Shown one piece after another: positions 1 through 8,371 of a DNA stretch of 59,173 nucleotides; the first letter of the stretch is position 1; the number at the start of each line of letters is the position of its first letter. The position numbers and the translations under genes were made by a program. The notes below the pieces were generated by a model. The model was not told the DNA's origin. It worked only from the letters and a program-made list of their open reading frames with translations, and made no database searches. This DNA is from Gammaproteobacteria bacterium (GTDB taxonomy: Bacteria > Pseudomonadota > Gammaproteobacteria > Chromatiales > Chromatiaceae): NCBI GenBank assembly GCA_020445415.1, contig JAGRGP010000046.1, forward strand, positions 1 through 59,173. Reading direction: 5' to 3'.

Positions 1-289
1 CGATGTTCTTGCGCACCGACATGTGGGGATACAACGCGTAGGACTGGAACACCATGGCCAGGCCACGTTTGGCCGGTTGTATCTCCGTGGCGTCTTGCTG
101 GTCGATAAAAATGGTCCCGGAACTGACATCCTCCAGGCCTGCGATCAGGCGCAGCAGGGTGGATTTTCCACAGCCGGAGGGGCCGACGAAGACGACGAAT
201 TCCCCTTCGTTGATCTCCAGGTCCAGGGGTGGAATGACCTCAACGTCGCCGAAGCGCTTGGTGACTTGCTCTAGTTTAATGTTTCCCAT
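1..289 (-). CDS. smoK: Polyol ABC transporter ATP-binding protein (N-terminal part, cut by the window edge)
   Basis: This is the cytoplasmic ATPase of a carbohydrate ABC importer of the MalK/SmoK/UgpC class. The first 96 residues are present, starting at the ATG whose complement is at 287-289, preceded by an AGGAG ribosome site. The Walker A motif GPSGCGKST is at residues 36-44 and the Q-loop glutamine is near residue 82. The signature motif, Walker B and regulatory C-terminus lie outside the window. It starts 9 bp after the upstream permease stop, so it closes a binding protein-permease-permease-ATPase operon. The family call is firm. Polyol specificity is inferred from the operon as a whole, and the ATPase alone could equally serve maltose or glycerol-phosphate systems. 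Confidence 0.88.
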   Translation of the reverse strand, partial: MGNIKLEQVTKRFGDVEVIPPLDLEINEGEFVVFVGPSGCGKSTLLRLIAGLEDVSSGTIFIDQQDATEIQPAKRGLAMVFQSYALYPHMSVRKNI

Positions 290-298
290 GATCTGCTC

Positions 299-1129
299 CT
301 ATTTCACCGCACCGAAAGTAAGGCCGCGTACCAGTTGCTTCTGACTGAACCAACCCATGATGAGGATTGGCGCAATTGCCATCGTCGATGCGGCGGAAAG
401 TTTTGCGTAGAACAGCCCTTCAGGGCTGGAATAACTGGCAATGAAGGCGGTGAGAGGCGCCGCCTTGGCCGCCGTGAGATTGAGAGTCCAAAAGGCCTCG
501 TTCCAGGCCAGAATGACGTTCAACAGCAGAGTCGAGGCGATACCCGGCACCGCCATCGGCGTCAGCACATGGGCGATTTCGGCCCACAGGGTGGCGCCGT
601 CCATGCGTGCGGCCTCAAGGATCTCACCTGGGATTTCCTTAAAATAGGTGTAGAGCATCCAGATAATGATCGGCAGATTGATCAGCGTGAGGACCAAAAC
701 CAGGCCGGTCAGGGTATCCAGCAGACCAGTATCCCGGAACAGCAGGTAGATCGGAATCAGCACGCCCACCGGCGGCAACATCTTGGTGGACAGCATCCAC
801 ATCAGCACGTCCTTGGTGCGCTTGGCTGGTACGAAAGCCATGGCCCAGGCGGCCGGTATGGCGATCAGCAGCCCGAGGAAGGTGGAGCCGAAAGAGACGA
901 CAACCGAATTCCAGAAGTGCCGGAAGTAGTTGGAACGCTCCTGGACCTCGCTGTAGTTCTCCAGGGTCCAGTCGAAACCGAGGAACAAAGGCGGTGAAGC
1001 AATGGCGTCGGCCTCGGTCTTGAAGCTGGTCATGATGGTCCAGAGAATGGGGAAAAAGATCATCAGCCCTATGCCCCAGGCCAGCCCGGTCATCAGGACC
1101 TTGTGGTAGTCGATAGCAGTACGTGACAT
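299..1129 (-). CDS. smoG: Polyol ABC transporter permease, MalG/SmoG type
   Basis: Inner-membrane permease of 276 residues with about six transmembrane segments, the first at residues 11-33. The cytoplasmic EAA loop that docks on the ATPase is visible at about residues 171-191 (EAARMDGATLW followed by the conserved glycine of the loop). Length and the N-terminal FFPILWTIMTSFK stretch fit the MalG/SmoG half of sugar importers. An AGG/GGAGG ribosome site precedes the ATG. It lies 3 bp after the stop of the partner permease and 9 bp before the ATPase start, so the genes are co-transcribed. Substrate is inferred from the neighbouring binding protein. Confidence 0.88.
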   Translation of the reverse strand: MSRTAIDYHKVLMTGLAWGIGLMIFFPILWTIMTSFKTEADAIASPPLFLGFDWTLENYSEVQERSNYFRHFWNSVVVSFGSTFLGLLIAIPAAWAMAFVPAKRTKDVLMWMLSTKMLPPVGVLIPIYLLFRDTGLLDTLTGLVLVLTLINLPIIIWMLYTYFKEIPGEILEAARMDGATLWAEIAHVLTPMAVPGIASTLLLNVILAWNEAFWTLNLTAAKAAPLTAFIASYSSPEGLFYAKLSAASTMAIAPILIMGWFSQKQLVRGLTFGAVK

Positions 1130-1132
1130 GGT

Positions 1133-2005
1133 TCAAGCCTCCAGGTTCTTACCGATCATGCGCATCAGGAAGATCGCGGCAATGTTTGCCAGGACGACTG
1201 CGACGATGCCGCCGGCCGACCCCCCGCCTACGTCGAACTGAAGCAGCGACTGGGCGTAGACCAGATAGGTGATGTTGGTGGATGCGTAGCCGGGCCCGCC
1301 ATTGGTGGTCACCAATATCTCGGCGAAGATCGACAACAGGAAGATGGTCTGGATTAGGATGACCACCGTGATCGCCCGCGAAAGATGGGGCAGAACGATA
1401 TAGAAGAAACGGCTGAGCTTGGGCGCGCCGTCCATCTTCGCCGCTTCCAGTTGTTCCTGGTCCAGGGACTGCAAGGCGGTGAGTAGGATCAGGGTGGCGA
1501 AGGGCAGCCATTGCCATGCGACGATTATGATGATGGAAAATAGCGGTGCCTGGGCGAAGAAATCAAAGGGCGCCAGACCCAGTGTCTTGGCGGCATGGGC
1601 GAACAGGCCGTTTACCGGATTCATGAACATGTTCTTCCATACCAGGGCGGACACCGTGGGCATGACGAAGAAGGGGGCGATCACCAGGATGCGAACGATG
1701 CCCTGGCCCCACATGGGCTGATCGAGCAGCAGGGCCAGGCCCACCCCACCCACGATAGTGATCAACAGAACGCCGAAAACAAGGAGAAAGGTGTTGAACA
1801 GCGCTTCAAAGAAGGCCGGATCGGTGAGGAAAAACTCGTAGTTCATCAAGCCGATCCATTGCTCCATCCCCGGCGACAAAAGGTTGTAGTCAAGGAACGA
1901 GAAATAGAGGGTCATCGACAGCGGAACAATCATCCAGCCGAGCAGTAGAAGCACCGCCGGTGAAATCATGAAGCGCGCTGCGACACGGGAGTGATCGGTA
2001 GCCAT
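1133..2005 (-). CDS. smoF: Polyol ABC transporter permease, MalF/SmoF type
   Basis: Inner-membrane permease of 290 residues with about six transmembrane helices. The EAA loop for ATPase contact is at about residues 186-206 (LEAAKMDGAPKLSRF). The short form, without the large periplasmic loop of E. coli MalF, is typical of SmoF/UgpA-like proteins. The ATG has a GGAG ribosome site 9 nt upstream. It forms the heteromeric pore with the following permease. A hairpin with a U-tract lies just upstream, between it and the binding-protein gene, so it is probably expressed at a lower level than the binding protein. Confidence 0.88.
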   Translation of the reverse strand: MATDHSRVAARFMISPAVLLLLGWMIVPLSMTLYFSFLDYNLLSPGMEQWIGLMNYEFFLTDPAFFEALFNTFLLVFGVLLITIVGGVGLALLLDQPMWGQGIVRILVIAPFFVMPTVSALVWKNMFMNPVNGLFAHAAKTLGLAPFDFFAQAPLFSIIIIVAWQWLPFATLILLTALQSLDQEQLEAAKMDGAPKLSRFFYIVLPHLSRAITVVILIQTIFLLSIFAEILVTTNGGPGYASTNITYLVYAQSLLQFDVGGGSAGGIVAVVLANIAAIFLMRMIGKNLEA

Positions 2006-2032
2006 GACGTAACTCCTATCCAGTGGAAAAAG

Positions 2033-2056
2033 GGGGCTGGCTGTGCCGCCAGCCCC
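2033..2056 (-). terminator. Intercistronic hairpin with U-tract after the binding-protein gene
   Basis: A perfect 9-bp stem (2033-2041 with 2048-2056, loop of 6) lies in the 90-bp gap between the binding protein and the first permease. Read on the minus strand it is followed by CTTTTTCC, which makes a rho-independent terminator shape. In binding-protein operons such sites usually cause partial termination or protect the upstream mRNA, giving an excess of binding protein over permease. That role is inferred here. Confidence 0.7.
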
Positions 2057-2095
2057 AAGTGGAGGAGGAGCGATGCCGCTCCAAGGCAGGTCAGG

Positions 2096-3406
2096 CTACT
2101 TGATATAGCGCGCCTTTTTCATGGCCCGCTCCGTGATACGCTGGGCATTGGCGAGTGCCTGGTCCACCGTGATGTTGCCCGCCAGGGCCGCCGAGAATTG
2201 CTGGCCCACGGCTGTGGCAATCCCTTGAAATTCCGGTATAGCGACAAACTGAATGCCCACGTAGGGGACCGGATCAACCGTCGGCTTGGTCGGGTCGGCC
2301 GAGTTGATGCTGTCAAGGGTCATCTTGGCGAAAGGAACCTTTGCGTATTCGGGATTGGCATACAGAGACGCACGGGTTCCCGGCGGTACGTTGGCCCAGC
2401 CCTCTTTCGAGGCGACCAGTTCCAGGTATTCCTTGGAGGTTGCCCAGGCGACGAACTTCTTGGCGCTTTCCGCCTGTTTGGTACCTGCCGGGATGGCCAA
2501 GCTCCAGGCCCACAGCCAGTTGCCGCGCTTACCGAGACCGTTGTCAGGGGCCAGAGCAAAACCGACCTTGTCGGCCACGGCGGAATCATTGGAATTGGTC
2601 ACGAAGGAGGCCGCTACCGTGGCATCGATCCACATTCCGCACTTGCCGGACTGGAACAAGGCCAGGTTCTCGTTGAAACCGTTGGAAGAAGCGCCCGGAG
2701 GGCCGGCATCGTTCATCAGGTCGATGTAATAACTCAGGGTCTTCTTCCAGGCTTCTCCGGTGAATTGTGGCTGCCAATCCATATCGAACCACTTGGCCCC
2801 AAAGGAGTTGGCGGTGGCAGTTAGAAAGGCCGCGTTCTCACCCCAGCCGGCCTTGCCGCGCAGACAGACGCCGTAGATCTCGTTCTCCCTGTCGGTCATG
2901 GCGCGGGCGGCCTTGCCAATGAAATCCCAGGTGGGGGCCTCGGGCATCTCCAGGCCGGCCTTCTCCATCAGGTCCGTGCGGTACATGACCATGGAGCTTT
3001 CCCCGTAGAACGGGGCGGCATAGAGGTTGCCGTCAACAGTCAGGCCGCTGCGAATCGCTGGCAGGATATCGCCCACATCATAAGAAGCGGGCAGGTCATT
3101 CAGGGAGACCAGCCAACCTTTCTTGCCCCAGATCGGTACCTCATAAGTACCGATGGTCATCACGTCGTACTGGCCGCCTTTGGTCGCTACGTCGGTCGTT
3201 ACCCGCTGACGTAGCACGTTTTCTTCCAGAGTCACCCACTCAAGCTCGATGTCTGGGTGCTTGGCGGTGAAGTCATCGGTCAGCTTCTGCATGCGGACCA
3301 TGTCGCCGTTATTGACGGTGGCAATGGTGAGTTTGTCGGCCAGCACGGGGGCGGCGGCCATGGAAACGGCTATTGCGCCTGCAAGGGCACTTACCAGATG
3401 TTTCAT
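2096..3406 (-). CDS. smoE: Polyol (sorbitol/mannitol-type) ABC transporter substrate-binding protein
   Basis: Periplasmic solute-binding protein of 436 residues in the extracellular solute-binding protein family 1 fold. A Sec signal peptide covers about residues 1-23, ending in APVLA before DKLTIA. The motif GQYDVMTIGTYEVP at about residues 87-100 and the FYGESSMVMYR stretch are characteristic of SmoE-like sorbitol/mannitol binders. The ATG has an AGGAGG ribosome site. It is the first structural gene after the SorC-type regulator and is preceded by a perfect inverted-repeat operator. Exact substrate (sorbitol, mannitol, xylitol or another polyol) cannot be read from sequence. No polyol dehydrogenase is visible; it may lie beyond the left edge. 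Confidence 0.85.
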   Translation of the reverse strand: MKHLVSALAGAIAVSMAAAPVLADKLTIATVNNGDMVRMQKLTDDFTAKHPDIELEWVTLEENVLRQRVTTDVATKGGQYDVMTIGTYEVPIWGKKGWLVSLNDLPASYDVGDILPAIRSGLTVDGNLYAAPFYGESSMVMYRTDLMEKAGLEMPEAPTWDFIGKAARAMTDRENEIYGVCLRGKAGWGENAAFLTATANSFGAKWFDMDWQPQFTGEAWKKTLSYYIDLMNDAGPPGASSNGFNENLALFQSGKCGMWIDATVAASFVTNSNDSAVADKVGFALAPDNGLGKRGNWLWAWSLAIPAGTKQAESAKKFVAWATSKEYLELVASKEGWANVPPGTRASLYANPEYAKVPFAKMTLDSINSADPTKPTVDPVPYVGIQFVAIPEFQGIATAVGQQFSAALAGNITVDQALANAQRITERAMKKARYIK

Positions 3407-3440
3407 TGCTTCCTCCTGGTCTTATAAAATCTTGTTAACT

Positions 3441-3471
3441 GAGTAATTGCTTATTAGTTGAGCAATTACTC
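3441..3471. promoter_or_regulatory. Inverted-repeat operator upstream of the polyol transport operon
   Basis: Perfect 10-bp arms GAGTAATTGC (3441-3450) and GCAATTACTC (3462-3471) are separated by 11 bp, 35 bp upstream of the binding-protein ATG. A further half-site-like AATTACT occurs at 3590-3596. The arrangement and position, immediately after a SorC-family regulator gene, make this the likely operator for that regulator. A second dyad, TTCTTG-N7-CAAGAA, lies at 3513-3531 and contains the palindrome TTGATATCAA. Assignment of the bound protein is inference. Confidence 0.65.
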
Positions 3472-3694
3472 TCTACTTTAGTCCACCCGGCGTCGATGTC
3501 AATAAAAAATCCTTCTTGATATCAACAAGAATGTGAAAGTGAAGGAAAACCCATCGGCAAGCGAAAGAAAATCAATCGCATATTGTTGTAATTACTTGAC
3601 TTTTCTGTGACTACGAGTGGTACGGCCAGTGACTGCGAAGTGTTAAAAATTTCGGCAGCTAGAGATGAGTGGCAGGAAAGACCGGAGGTAGACT

Positions 3695-4648
3695 TTATTC
3701 GAGTAAGGCCCGCGCCGTTGTTTCGTCAGTGATCAGGCCAGTGATCCAACGTCCTGTCAGCGCTGCCCGGATGGCGCGCAGTTTGTTGGCTCCGCGCGCG
3801 ACTCCGATGATGGGGAAAACGGGAGGCTGACTAAGGGGTACACTGGCCACCCGGGCATTGGTCTGCCCTTTTATCTGTTTTCCATTCTCGTCATAGGCCC
3901 AACCGATGATCTCGCCGGCACCACCGGAGTCGATCAACGCTTCCAACTCCCGTTGGGTAATGAAACCGTCGGTCAGCAGAGGGGGAGCCTCGTTTAATTC
4001 ACCGATACCGACAAAGGCCACGTCGGCGGCCTGAGCCCGGGCGATGTTACGACGGATGGGTTGCAGCGCACAGACGGTATCGCGCTCCTTGACCGATGTA
4101 GCCACCACGGGGACTGCCAGGGGATAGCGAGGGGCGTTGACGACGTCTCCAATACGCATAATGACGTCATTGAGGCTTGCCGATCCGTCGGGGGCAAGAT
4201 TGCCCACCAGGGACACGATTTTGTGTTGAGGGCAATTCATGGGAGCCAGTTGTTTTACCGCCTCGCGCATTTCCCTTCCCGTCCCTAACGCCATGACAAT
4301 CGGGGACTTGGACTTGAGATACTTTTCCATCTCGGCGGCCGCCACCTGAGCAATGCCCAGAGCCGGATCATCGGATGATGGGTCCGCTAGAGTCACCTGG
4401 CAGTCCTCGAGACCGTATCGATCTATCACCTGTTGGGCCAATGCCATACAGCTGGCAATGGGATGATCCAATCGGACCTTGATCAGGCGTTCGCGCATGG
4501 CCAGGGACACGAGTCGCTGAGCAGACTGGCGTGAAATGCCCATCTTTTCGGCGATCTCGTCCTGGTTGTTCTGGGCGACATAATAAAGCCAGCCGGCACG
4601 CGCCGCGTCATCCAGGCGAACCCGTTCGTTTTTTGTATGTTTTGCCAT
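3695..4648 (-). CDS. SorC/DeoR-family sugar-binding transcriptional regulator
   Basis: Regulator of 317 residues. An N-terminal helix-turn-helix (about residues 20-50, with DEIAEKMGISRQSAQRLVS) is followed by the sugar-phosphate-binding effector domain of the SorC family through to the end (VMALGTGREMREAV, TDGFITQRELEAL, IGVARGANKLRAIRAAL). The ATG at 4648 is chosen because a GAGG ribosome site precedes it and the protein then begins right before the HTH. An in-frame ATG 38 codons upstream would add unrelated sequence. It lies 288 bp upstream of smoE on the same strand and probably controls that operon through the 3441-3471 operator in response to a polyol or its phosphate. Confidence 0.85.
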   Translation of the reverse strand: MAKHTKNERVRLDDAARAGWLYYVAQNNQDEIAEKMGISRQSAQRLVSLAMRERLIKVRLDHPIASCMALAQQVIDRYGLEDCQVTLADPSSDDPALGIAQVAAAEMEKYLKSKSPIVMALGTGREMREAVKQLAPMNCPQHKIVSLVGNLAPDGSASLNDVIMRIGDVVNAPRYPLAVPVVATSVKERDTVCALQPIRRNIARAQAADVAFVGIGELNEAPPLLTDGFITQRELEALIDSGGAGEIIGWAYDENGKQIKGQTNARVASVPLSQPPVFPIIGVARGANKLRAIRAALTGRWITGLITDETTARALLE

Positions 4649-5098
4649 AGGTACATCCTCAGCAGGTTCAAGCAAAAACCAAGAACAGGTTTGATCCGGA
4701 CCACTTCCTACCACGCCATGTCCAGAGGCGTGGCAACTGTCCCAAGGCTCGGCAAGTGACACGCCCCATCACGGTTTCTATCTTTCAGCGACTTCCCATA
4801 CGCGGTTGAATTTATGTCATTCCCGCTGTTGCGGGAACCCCGCGCAATCCATGCTTCCTAATTTTTGTAGATAAATCTGCAGAGTCCTCACAAGCCGACA
4901 TATCCCGCTGACTCCGTGTTTTTTAGCTTGCCGCAACATGAAAAAAAGTTGACATCATGTTTAATGTGAATTATCCCCCTCGAAAAGAGCATAAGCTCAC
5001 TATCTGAGCATTGTTTCATATATAGGATTCACATGTCCACCATGTAGAGAGCGGGCCTGTATGTGTCATTTCGTTCCCATAACCAAAGGGTTCTAAAT
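4649..5098. other. Non-coding stretch upstream of the regulator and of the decayed porin
   Basis: No convincing gene in about 450 bp. It contains a short dispersed-repeat-like hairpin at 4820-4837 and a possible promoter for the decayed porin at 4949-4977: TTGACA, then 16-17 bp, then TTATCC/TATCCC. The base composition is noticeably more AT-rich from 4850 onward than in the genes around it. It may hold the promoter of the regulator, but none is clear. Confidence 0.5.
4817..4840. repeat. Short palindromic ATTCCCGC-type repeat
   Basis: A 7-bp perfect hairpin TTCCCGC-TGTT-GCGGGAA (4820-4837) sits within GTCATTCCCGC...GCGGGAACC. This has the form of the dispersed ATTCCC...GGGAAT palindromes common in many proteobacterial genomes. 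Only one copy was noticed in the window, so membership of a repeat family is inferred from the motif alone. Confidence 0.45.
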
Positions 5099-5487
5099 AT
5101 GAAATGACTACAACTGAAGAGCAACAGCCTGCTTCTCACGGAGGCACTCGGTACCACACCGCGTTTGCAGATATCACCCATGCTTCGGAACCCACGGCTA
5201 TCTCCATGTGGGCACCAAATTTTCCGATGGTGACACCTCCCAGGAGACATTCAAGGTCCAGGGTACGGGTGCAAAATATCGCCTCGGCAACGAGGGTGAA
5301 CTTCAAGTTTGATGTATCCGCCACCACCTGGGGCACCCGCAAGTACATGAATGTGAGATTGCTGGAGGAGATGGATAAAGACACCATTTACTCGGTAGCA
5401 AGACGAACGACCGGAGCCACCGCCGAAAGAATAGGCGAAAGATCATTTACACTACCCACTAGGGTTCCGGGGGCTTCTTACCGCTAG
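5099..5487 (+). pseudogene. Decayed maltoporin/sugar-porin gene remnant
   Basis: Pieces of one outer-membrane porin appear to be spread over different reading frames. The ATG at 5099 is followed at once by an in-frame TGA (5105-5107), then a signal-peptide-like run LQLKSNSLLLT. A shifted frame gives AFADI, a plausible signal peptidase site. A third frame (5184-5309) reads FGTHGYLHVGTKF and then GTGAKYRLGNEGEL, matching the LamB N-terminal pattern HGY...SKYRLGNE. It stops at 5310. The frame then shifts to one reading NFKFDVSATTWGTRKYM up to 5487. The total is far shorter than the roughly 400-residue family, so an internal or 3' deletion is also likely. The location next to the polyol uptake operon fits a former carbohydrate channel. 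The LamB similarity was judged by eye. Confidence 0.6.
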
Positions 5488-5797
5488 CCGCAAACCGCCG
5501 GGATTGGCTGTCTTCGATAAAAAGCCGCCCCCGTGTAAATGGGAATCTCTCCCAGGAAAAATAAAACGATCTTTTGTAATTATTAAGTTTTTCGGCCTTT
5601 TTTACGGGCTTGAGCGCTATCCCGGCCGCAATTTCCATCGGCATTCTGATCGCATAGCGGGAGATACATTAGGCAGATCCGTGAACTGATTGCCAAGAAA
5701 CGAAGAAAAAAGTACTTTTCAAATTTTCAAGATTACGACAATAATGTTACAAATATATGACAGTTAGAACTTCCACTCTCAAAGGACGGCTCTTAGC
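5488..5797. other. Non-coding stretch between the porin remnant and the J-domain gene
   Basis: About 310 bp with no supported gene and no strong terminator hairpin. The last 100 bp are AT-rich and probably hold the promoter of the J-domain gene. It may also include unrecognisable further remains of the porin 3' half. Confidence 0.4.
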
Positions 5798-6151
5798 ATG
5801 GGAATCCGTAAAAAATATTCGGAACCCCTAATAGACTTCTACGAGGTTTTGGGGGTACCCAAGTACGCAACCGAGAAGGGTATTCATCAAGCTTTCCGAA
5901 AAAAGGCCCATGAATATCACCCCGATCTGCATCCCGACGACCCTGACGCTACCCGAAAGTTTGCCGAAGTAGCAAAGGCTTACCGTACTCTGAAATCTGA
6001 GGAAAAGCGGAATGACGTTGATGCCAGAATCATTTCCGATTATTGCATGTCGTTCCTCGGTTCTTTCCATACTGCCAAGCAACCCGACAAAAAGTTGACC
6101 TCGGAATTCTTACGTATCCTAGGAAAACACCAGCAAGAGGATCTTGGTTAG
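5798..6151 (+). CDS. Small DnaJ-domain protein
   Basis: A 117-residue protein. Residues 13-70 form a J domain (DFYEVLGVPKYATEKGIHQAFRKK) with the essential HPD tripeptide at residues 41-43, the surface through which J proteins stimulate Hsp70 ATPase. There is no G/F-rich or zinc-finger region, so it is a class III J protein, probably cytoplasmic. The C-terminal 45 residues (DYCMSFLGSF onward) are not recognised. The stop codon TAG at 6149-6151 coincides with the target-site-like TTAG at the edge of the adjacent MITE-like element, so the original C-terminus may have been altered by that insertion. An AAAGGA-type ribosome site lies upstream. Confidence 0.75.
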   Translation: MGIRKKYSEPLIDFYEVLGVPKYATEKGIHQAFRKKAHEYHPDLHPDDPDATRKFAEVAKAYRTLKSEEKRNDVDARIISDYCMSFLGSFHTAKQPDKKLTSEFLRILGKHQQEDLG

Positions 6152-6290
6152 AGCCTATCTAAAATTAGCGAACGGCTTCCAGACCAGGCAAAACCGGCCG
6201 AAAACGCGCAGTTTGCACGGAGTAAATGAGCATTTGAGGCAGGTTTTAACGCCCTATCGGTGGCGTGCAGCAATTTGAGATAGGTGCTAG
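6148..6290. mobile_element. MITE-like element with imperfect terminal inverted repeats
   Basis: AGCCTATCTAAAATT (6152-6166) and AATTTGAGATAGGTGCT (6272-6288) are imperfect terminal inverted repeats, differing by a 2-base insertion and one substitution. They bound about 137 bp with no coding capacity. Flanks TTAG (6148-6151) and CTAG (6287-6290) look like a YTAR-type target duplication as made by some IS5-family transposases. This suggests a non-autonomous derivative of an insertion sequence. The parent element is not in the window and the family is a guess from the ends. Confidence 0.45.
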
Positions 6291-6559
6291 TTAAAGGCGG
6301 GCCGCGCCGCCCAGGAACATATCACCGCAACACTCGCCGGGTTACCAGATACCCGAGCGGTACCCTTAAGGTGCTTTGTCCGGTTATTGGGGCCTGTTTC
6401 CGCTTTGGGTGCTCCAAGAGACCCTGGGCGCTTTCTATCGTCCGCCCCTATGGAATCTTTGTTTCATGCACGCCCGTTGCAGTGCATCCAACTTACGAAA
6501 CTGAGCGGGCAGGCCGGGAGCGACCCTGCCCGCCCGTATTCAGTTTGGCTAATCCAGCA
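6291..6559. other. Non-coding stretch downstream of the phosphate transporter
   Basis: About 270 bp continuing the gene-free stretch that starts after the J-domain gene. A perfect 9-bp hairpin (6505-6513 with 6525-6533, loop of 11) lies 27 bp beyond the end of the minus-strand Na+/phosphate cotransporter and may be its terminator. The sequence after it on that strand, TCAGTTTCG, is only weakly T-rich. Nothing else was recognised. Confidence 0.45.
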
Positions 6560-8371
6560 TCAATCAACCACCAGAATCGAGGTTCCGCCTTCCTGCTTGA
6601 GCACCAGTTTCCCGATACGTTTACTGTGCTCGAAGATACGCTTGAGATTTTCCATGATATCCGCCATCAGCGTGAATGCCGCCATCTCTTGTGGCGTGTG
6701 CTCTTCGTGCAGAAACTTACGTTGGCGATCGATTATGAAAATATCCATCCCTTCGACGATATCTTCCTCCTGATCCAGTACCATCTGTGCCGCCGCGCGG
6801 CGGTCGTGCTCTACCGCCACCATGGCCGATCGGAAGGCCTTTTGCACTTTGGAGTGGAAAAGCTGGAGGGCGGCCAGGTCGTCGTCATTAAACGCAATAT
6901 CGTTCGCGGCACACATACTGGCTAAGTGCGACATATGTGTTTCAATAATATCTCCGATATTTTCGATCTCGGTAGCGGTAGTCGTCAGCATCATCGCTTC
7001 ATTGGCCGTACCTTCCATGAGATCTCGTTTCGTCACTCGCGTGAGATAACTGTTAATTGAAGCATAGAGCGCGTCTACCTGATTGTCCTTGTCGACAACC
7101 ACGGACATCTTGTCCGTATCTCCGCTGAACAACGAGGACGGCAGATCCGACAGCATCTCTTCGACTACCTCGCCCATACGGCGTGCCTCCCTGCGAACCA
7201 TACTCAAGGCCAAGGGAGGGGTATCTAGCATGCCTTCGTCGAGGTACTGGGGTCGAAACTTCGATATTGCTTTTTCTTCAAAGGTTTCCTTCTTGAGCGG
7301 CGCCAAACGTTCCACAAGCTTCGCCAGCAGGGTCGCGAAGGGTAAGAAGATGATCGTATTGGCGACATTGAAGACAGTGTGTGCATTGGCGATCTGCCGA
7401 GGGGCTTCGGCCGCCAGTTTGGCCTGACCGGTCAGACTGGGATCAGCAGCCGGCGACAGCCAAACCACAAAATCCGCCAGATACGGGATAAAGAAAAACC
7501 AGATCACTACTCCGAGCACATTGAACAGCAGGTGGGCCAACGAGGCCTGTACAGCTACTCTTGGCTTGCCAATAGCGGCCAACAAGGCTGTAACGCAAGT
7601 ACCGATGTTGGCACCGAAGGCCAAGGCGATCCCCGCGGGCAGACTCACTAAACCCTCAGTAGCCATCACGATAACGATACCTGTGGTCGCGGATGAAGAT
7701 TGAACGAGACCGGTAAAAACCGCAGCGATCAATATCCCCACGAGCGGGTTTTCCATGGTGGTCATCAAATCCAGAAACGGCTGGAAGGTGCGCAGAGGCT
7801 TCATGGCGCCACTCATAACACCCATGCCGAAAAACACCAGGCCGAGGCCCATCAGCATGAAGCCCCAGTGTTTGATCTGTTCCTTCCGGCCAAGCATCAT
7901 CATGGCGAAACCAACCGCGACCATTAACAATGCGTATTTGGTAATCTTGAATGCCACAATCTGGGCGGTGATAGTGGTACCGATGTTGGCACCAAAAATT
8001 ACGCCAATCGCCTGAGATAGATTCATCAGGCCGGCAGTTACGAAACCCACCACAATGACGGTAGTGACCGAAGATGACTGAACAACAGCGGTGACTCCCG
8101 CACCGGTAAGAACGCCTGCGATCCGGTTGCCGGTCAATTTTTCCAATACGACCTTCATACGGTCGCCGGCAACCGCTTTCAGCGCGTCGGTCATCAATTC
8201 CATGCCGTAAAGAAATATTGCTAACCCTCCCAGGAGGGTCATGGTCATCTCAAACCAATCTATGGATTTTCCCGCGGCGGCAGCGAACGCGGGACTTATC
8301 ATGAACATGCCGAAGCACAGCCCCAATACCAAGGGCAACAGGTACCGACTATTTGATTTGTTATAGTTCAT
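6560..8371 (-). CDS. Na+/phosphate cotransporter family protein with C-terminal PhoU-like domain
   Basis: Inner-membrane protein of 603 residues. Two inverted NptA/Na-Pi-cotransporter repeats occupy about residues 36-380, each with the diagnostic QSSS motif (residues 98-101, VVQSSSVTT; and 224-227, LVQSSSATT) that forms the Na+/phosphate site. After the helices, a helical PhoU-like cytoplasmic domain runs from about residue 420 to 590. A signal-like hydrophobic segment lies at residues 10-33. The ATG at 8371 is preferred because the upstream alternative adds 13 residues without a ribosome site. It is flanked by long non-coding stretches, so it is probably monocistronic. No clear Pho box was seen. 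Sodium-driven phosphate uptake is the family role. Confidence 0.87.
   Translation of the reverse strand: MNYNKSNSRYLLPLVLGLCFGMFMISPAFAAAAGKSIDWFEMTMTLLGGLAIFLYGMELMTDALKAVAGDRMKVVLEKLTGNRIAGVLTGAGVTAVVQSSSVTTVIVVGFVTAGLMNLSQAIGVIFGANIGTTITAQIVAFKITKYALLMVAVGFAMMMLGRKEQIKHWGFMLMGLGLVFFGMGVMSGAMKPLRTFQPFLDLMTTMENPLVGILIAAVFTGLVQSSSATTGIVIVMATEGLVSLPAGIALAFGANIGTCVTALLAAIGKPRVAVQASLAHLLFNVLGVVIWFFFIPYLADFVVWLSPAADPSLTGQAKLAAEAPRQIANAHTVFNVANTIIFLPFATLLAKLVERLAPLKKETFEEKAISKFRPQYLDEGMLDTPPLALSMVRREARRMGEVVEEMLSDLPSSLFSGDTDKMSVVVDKDNQVDALYASINSYLTRVTKRDLMEGTANEAMMLTTTATEIENIGDIIETHMSHLASMCAANDIAFNDDDLAALQLFHSKVQKAFRSAMVAVEHDRRAAAQMVLDQEEDIVEGMDIFIIDRQRKFLHEEHTPQEMAAFTLMADIMENLKRIFEHSKRIGKLVLKQEGGTSILVVD

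Noticed and set aside
1991-2824. Long plus-strand open frame opposite the polyol binding-protein gene
   Set aside because: Antisense shadow of smoE: no ribosome site, no recognisable domain, and codon pattern mirrors the real gene.
5104-5487. Intact 127-codon frame taken as a gene
   Set aside because: Its middle lies over the LamB-like HGY...KYRLGNE reading in another frame, so it is better explained as part of a frameshifted porin remnant.
6284-6925. Plus-strand 213-codon frame after the MITE-like element
   Set aside because: Its second half is antisense to the Na+/phosphate cotransporter, and the first half shows no transposase or other motif.
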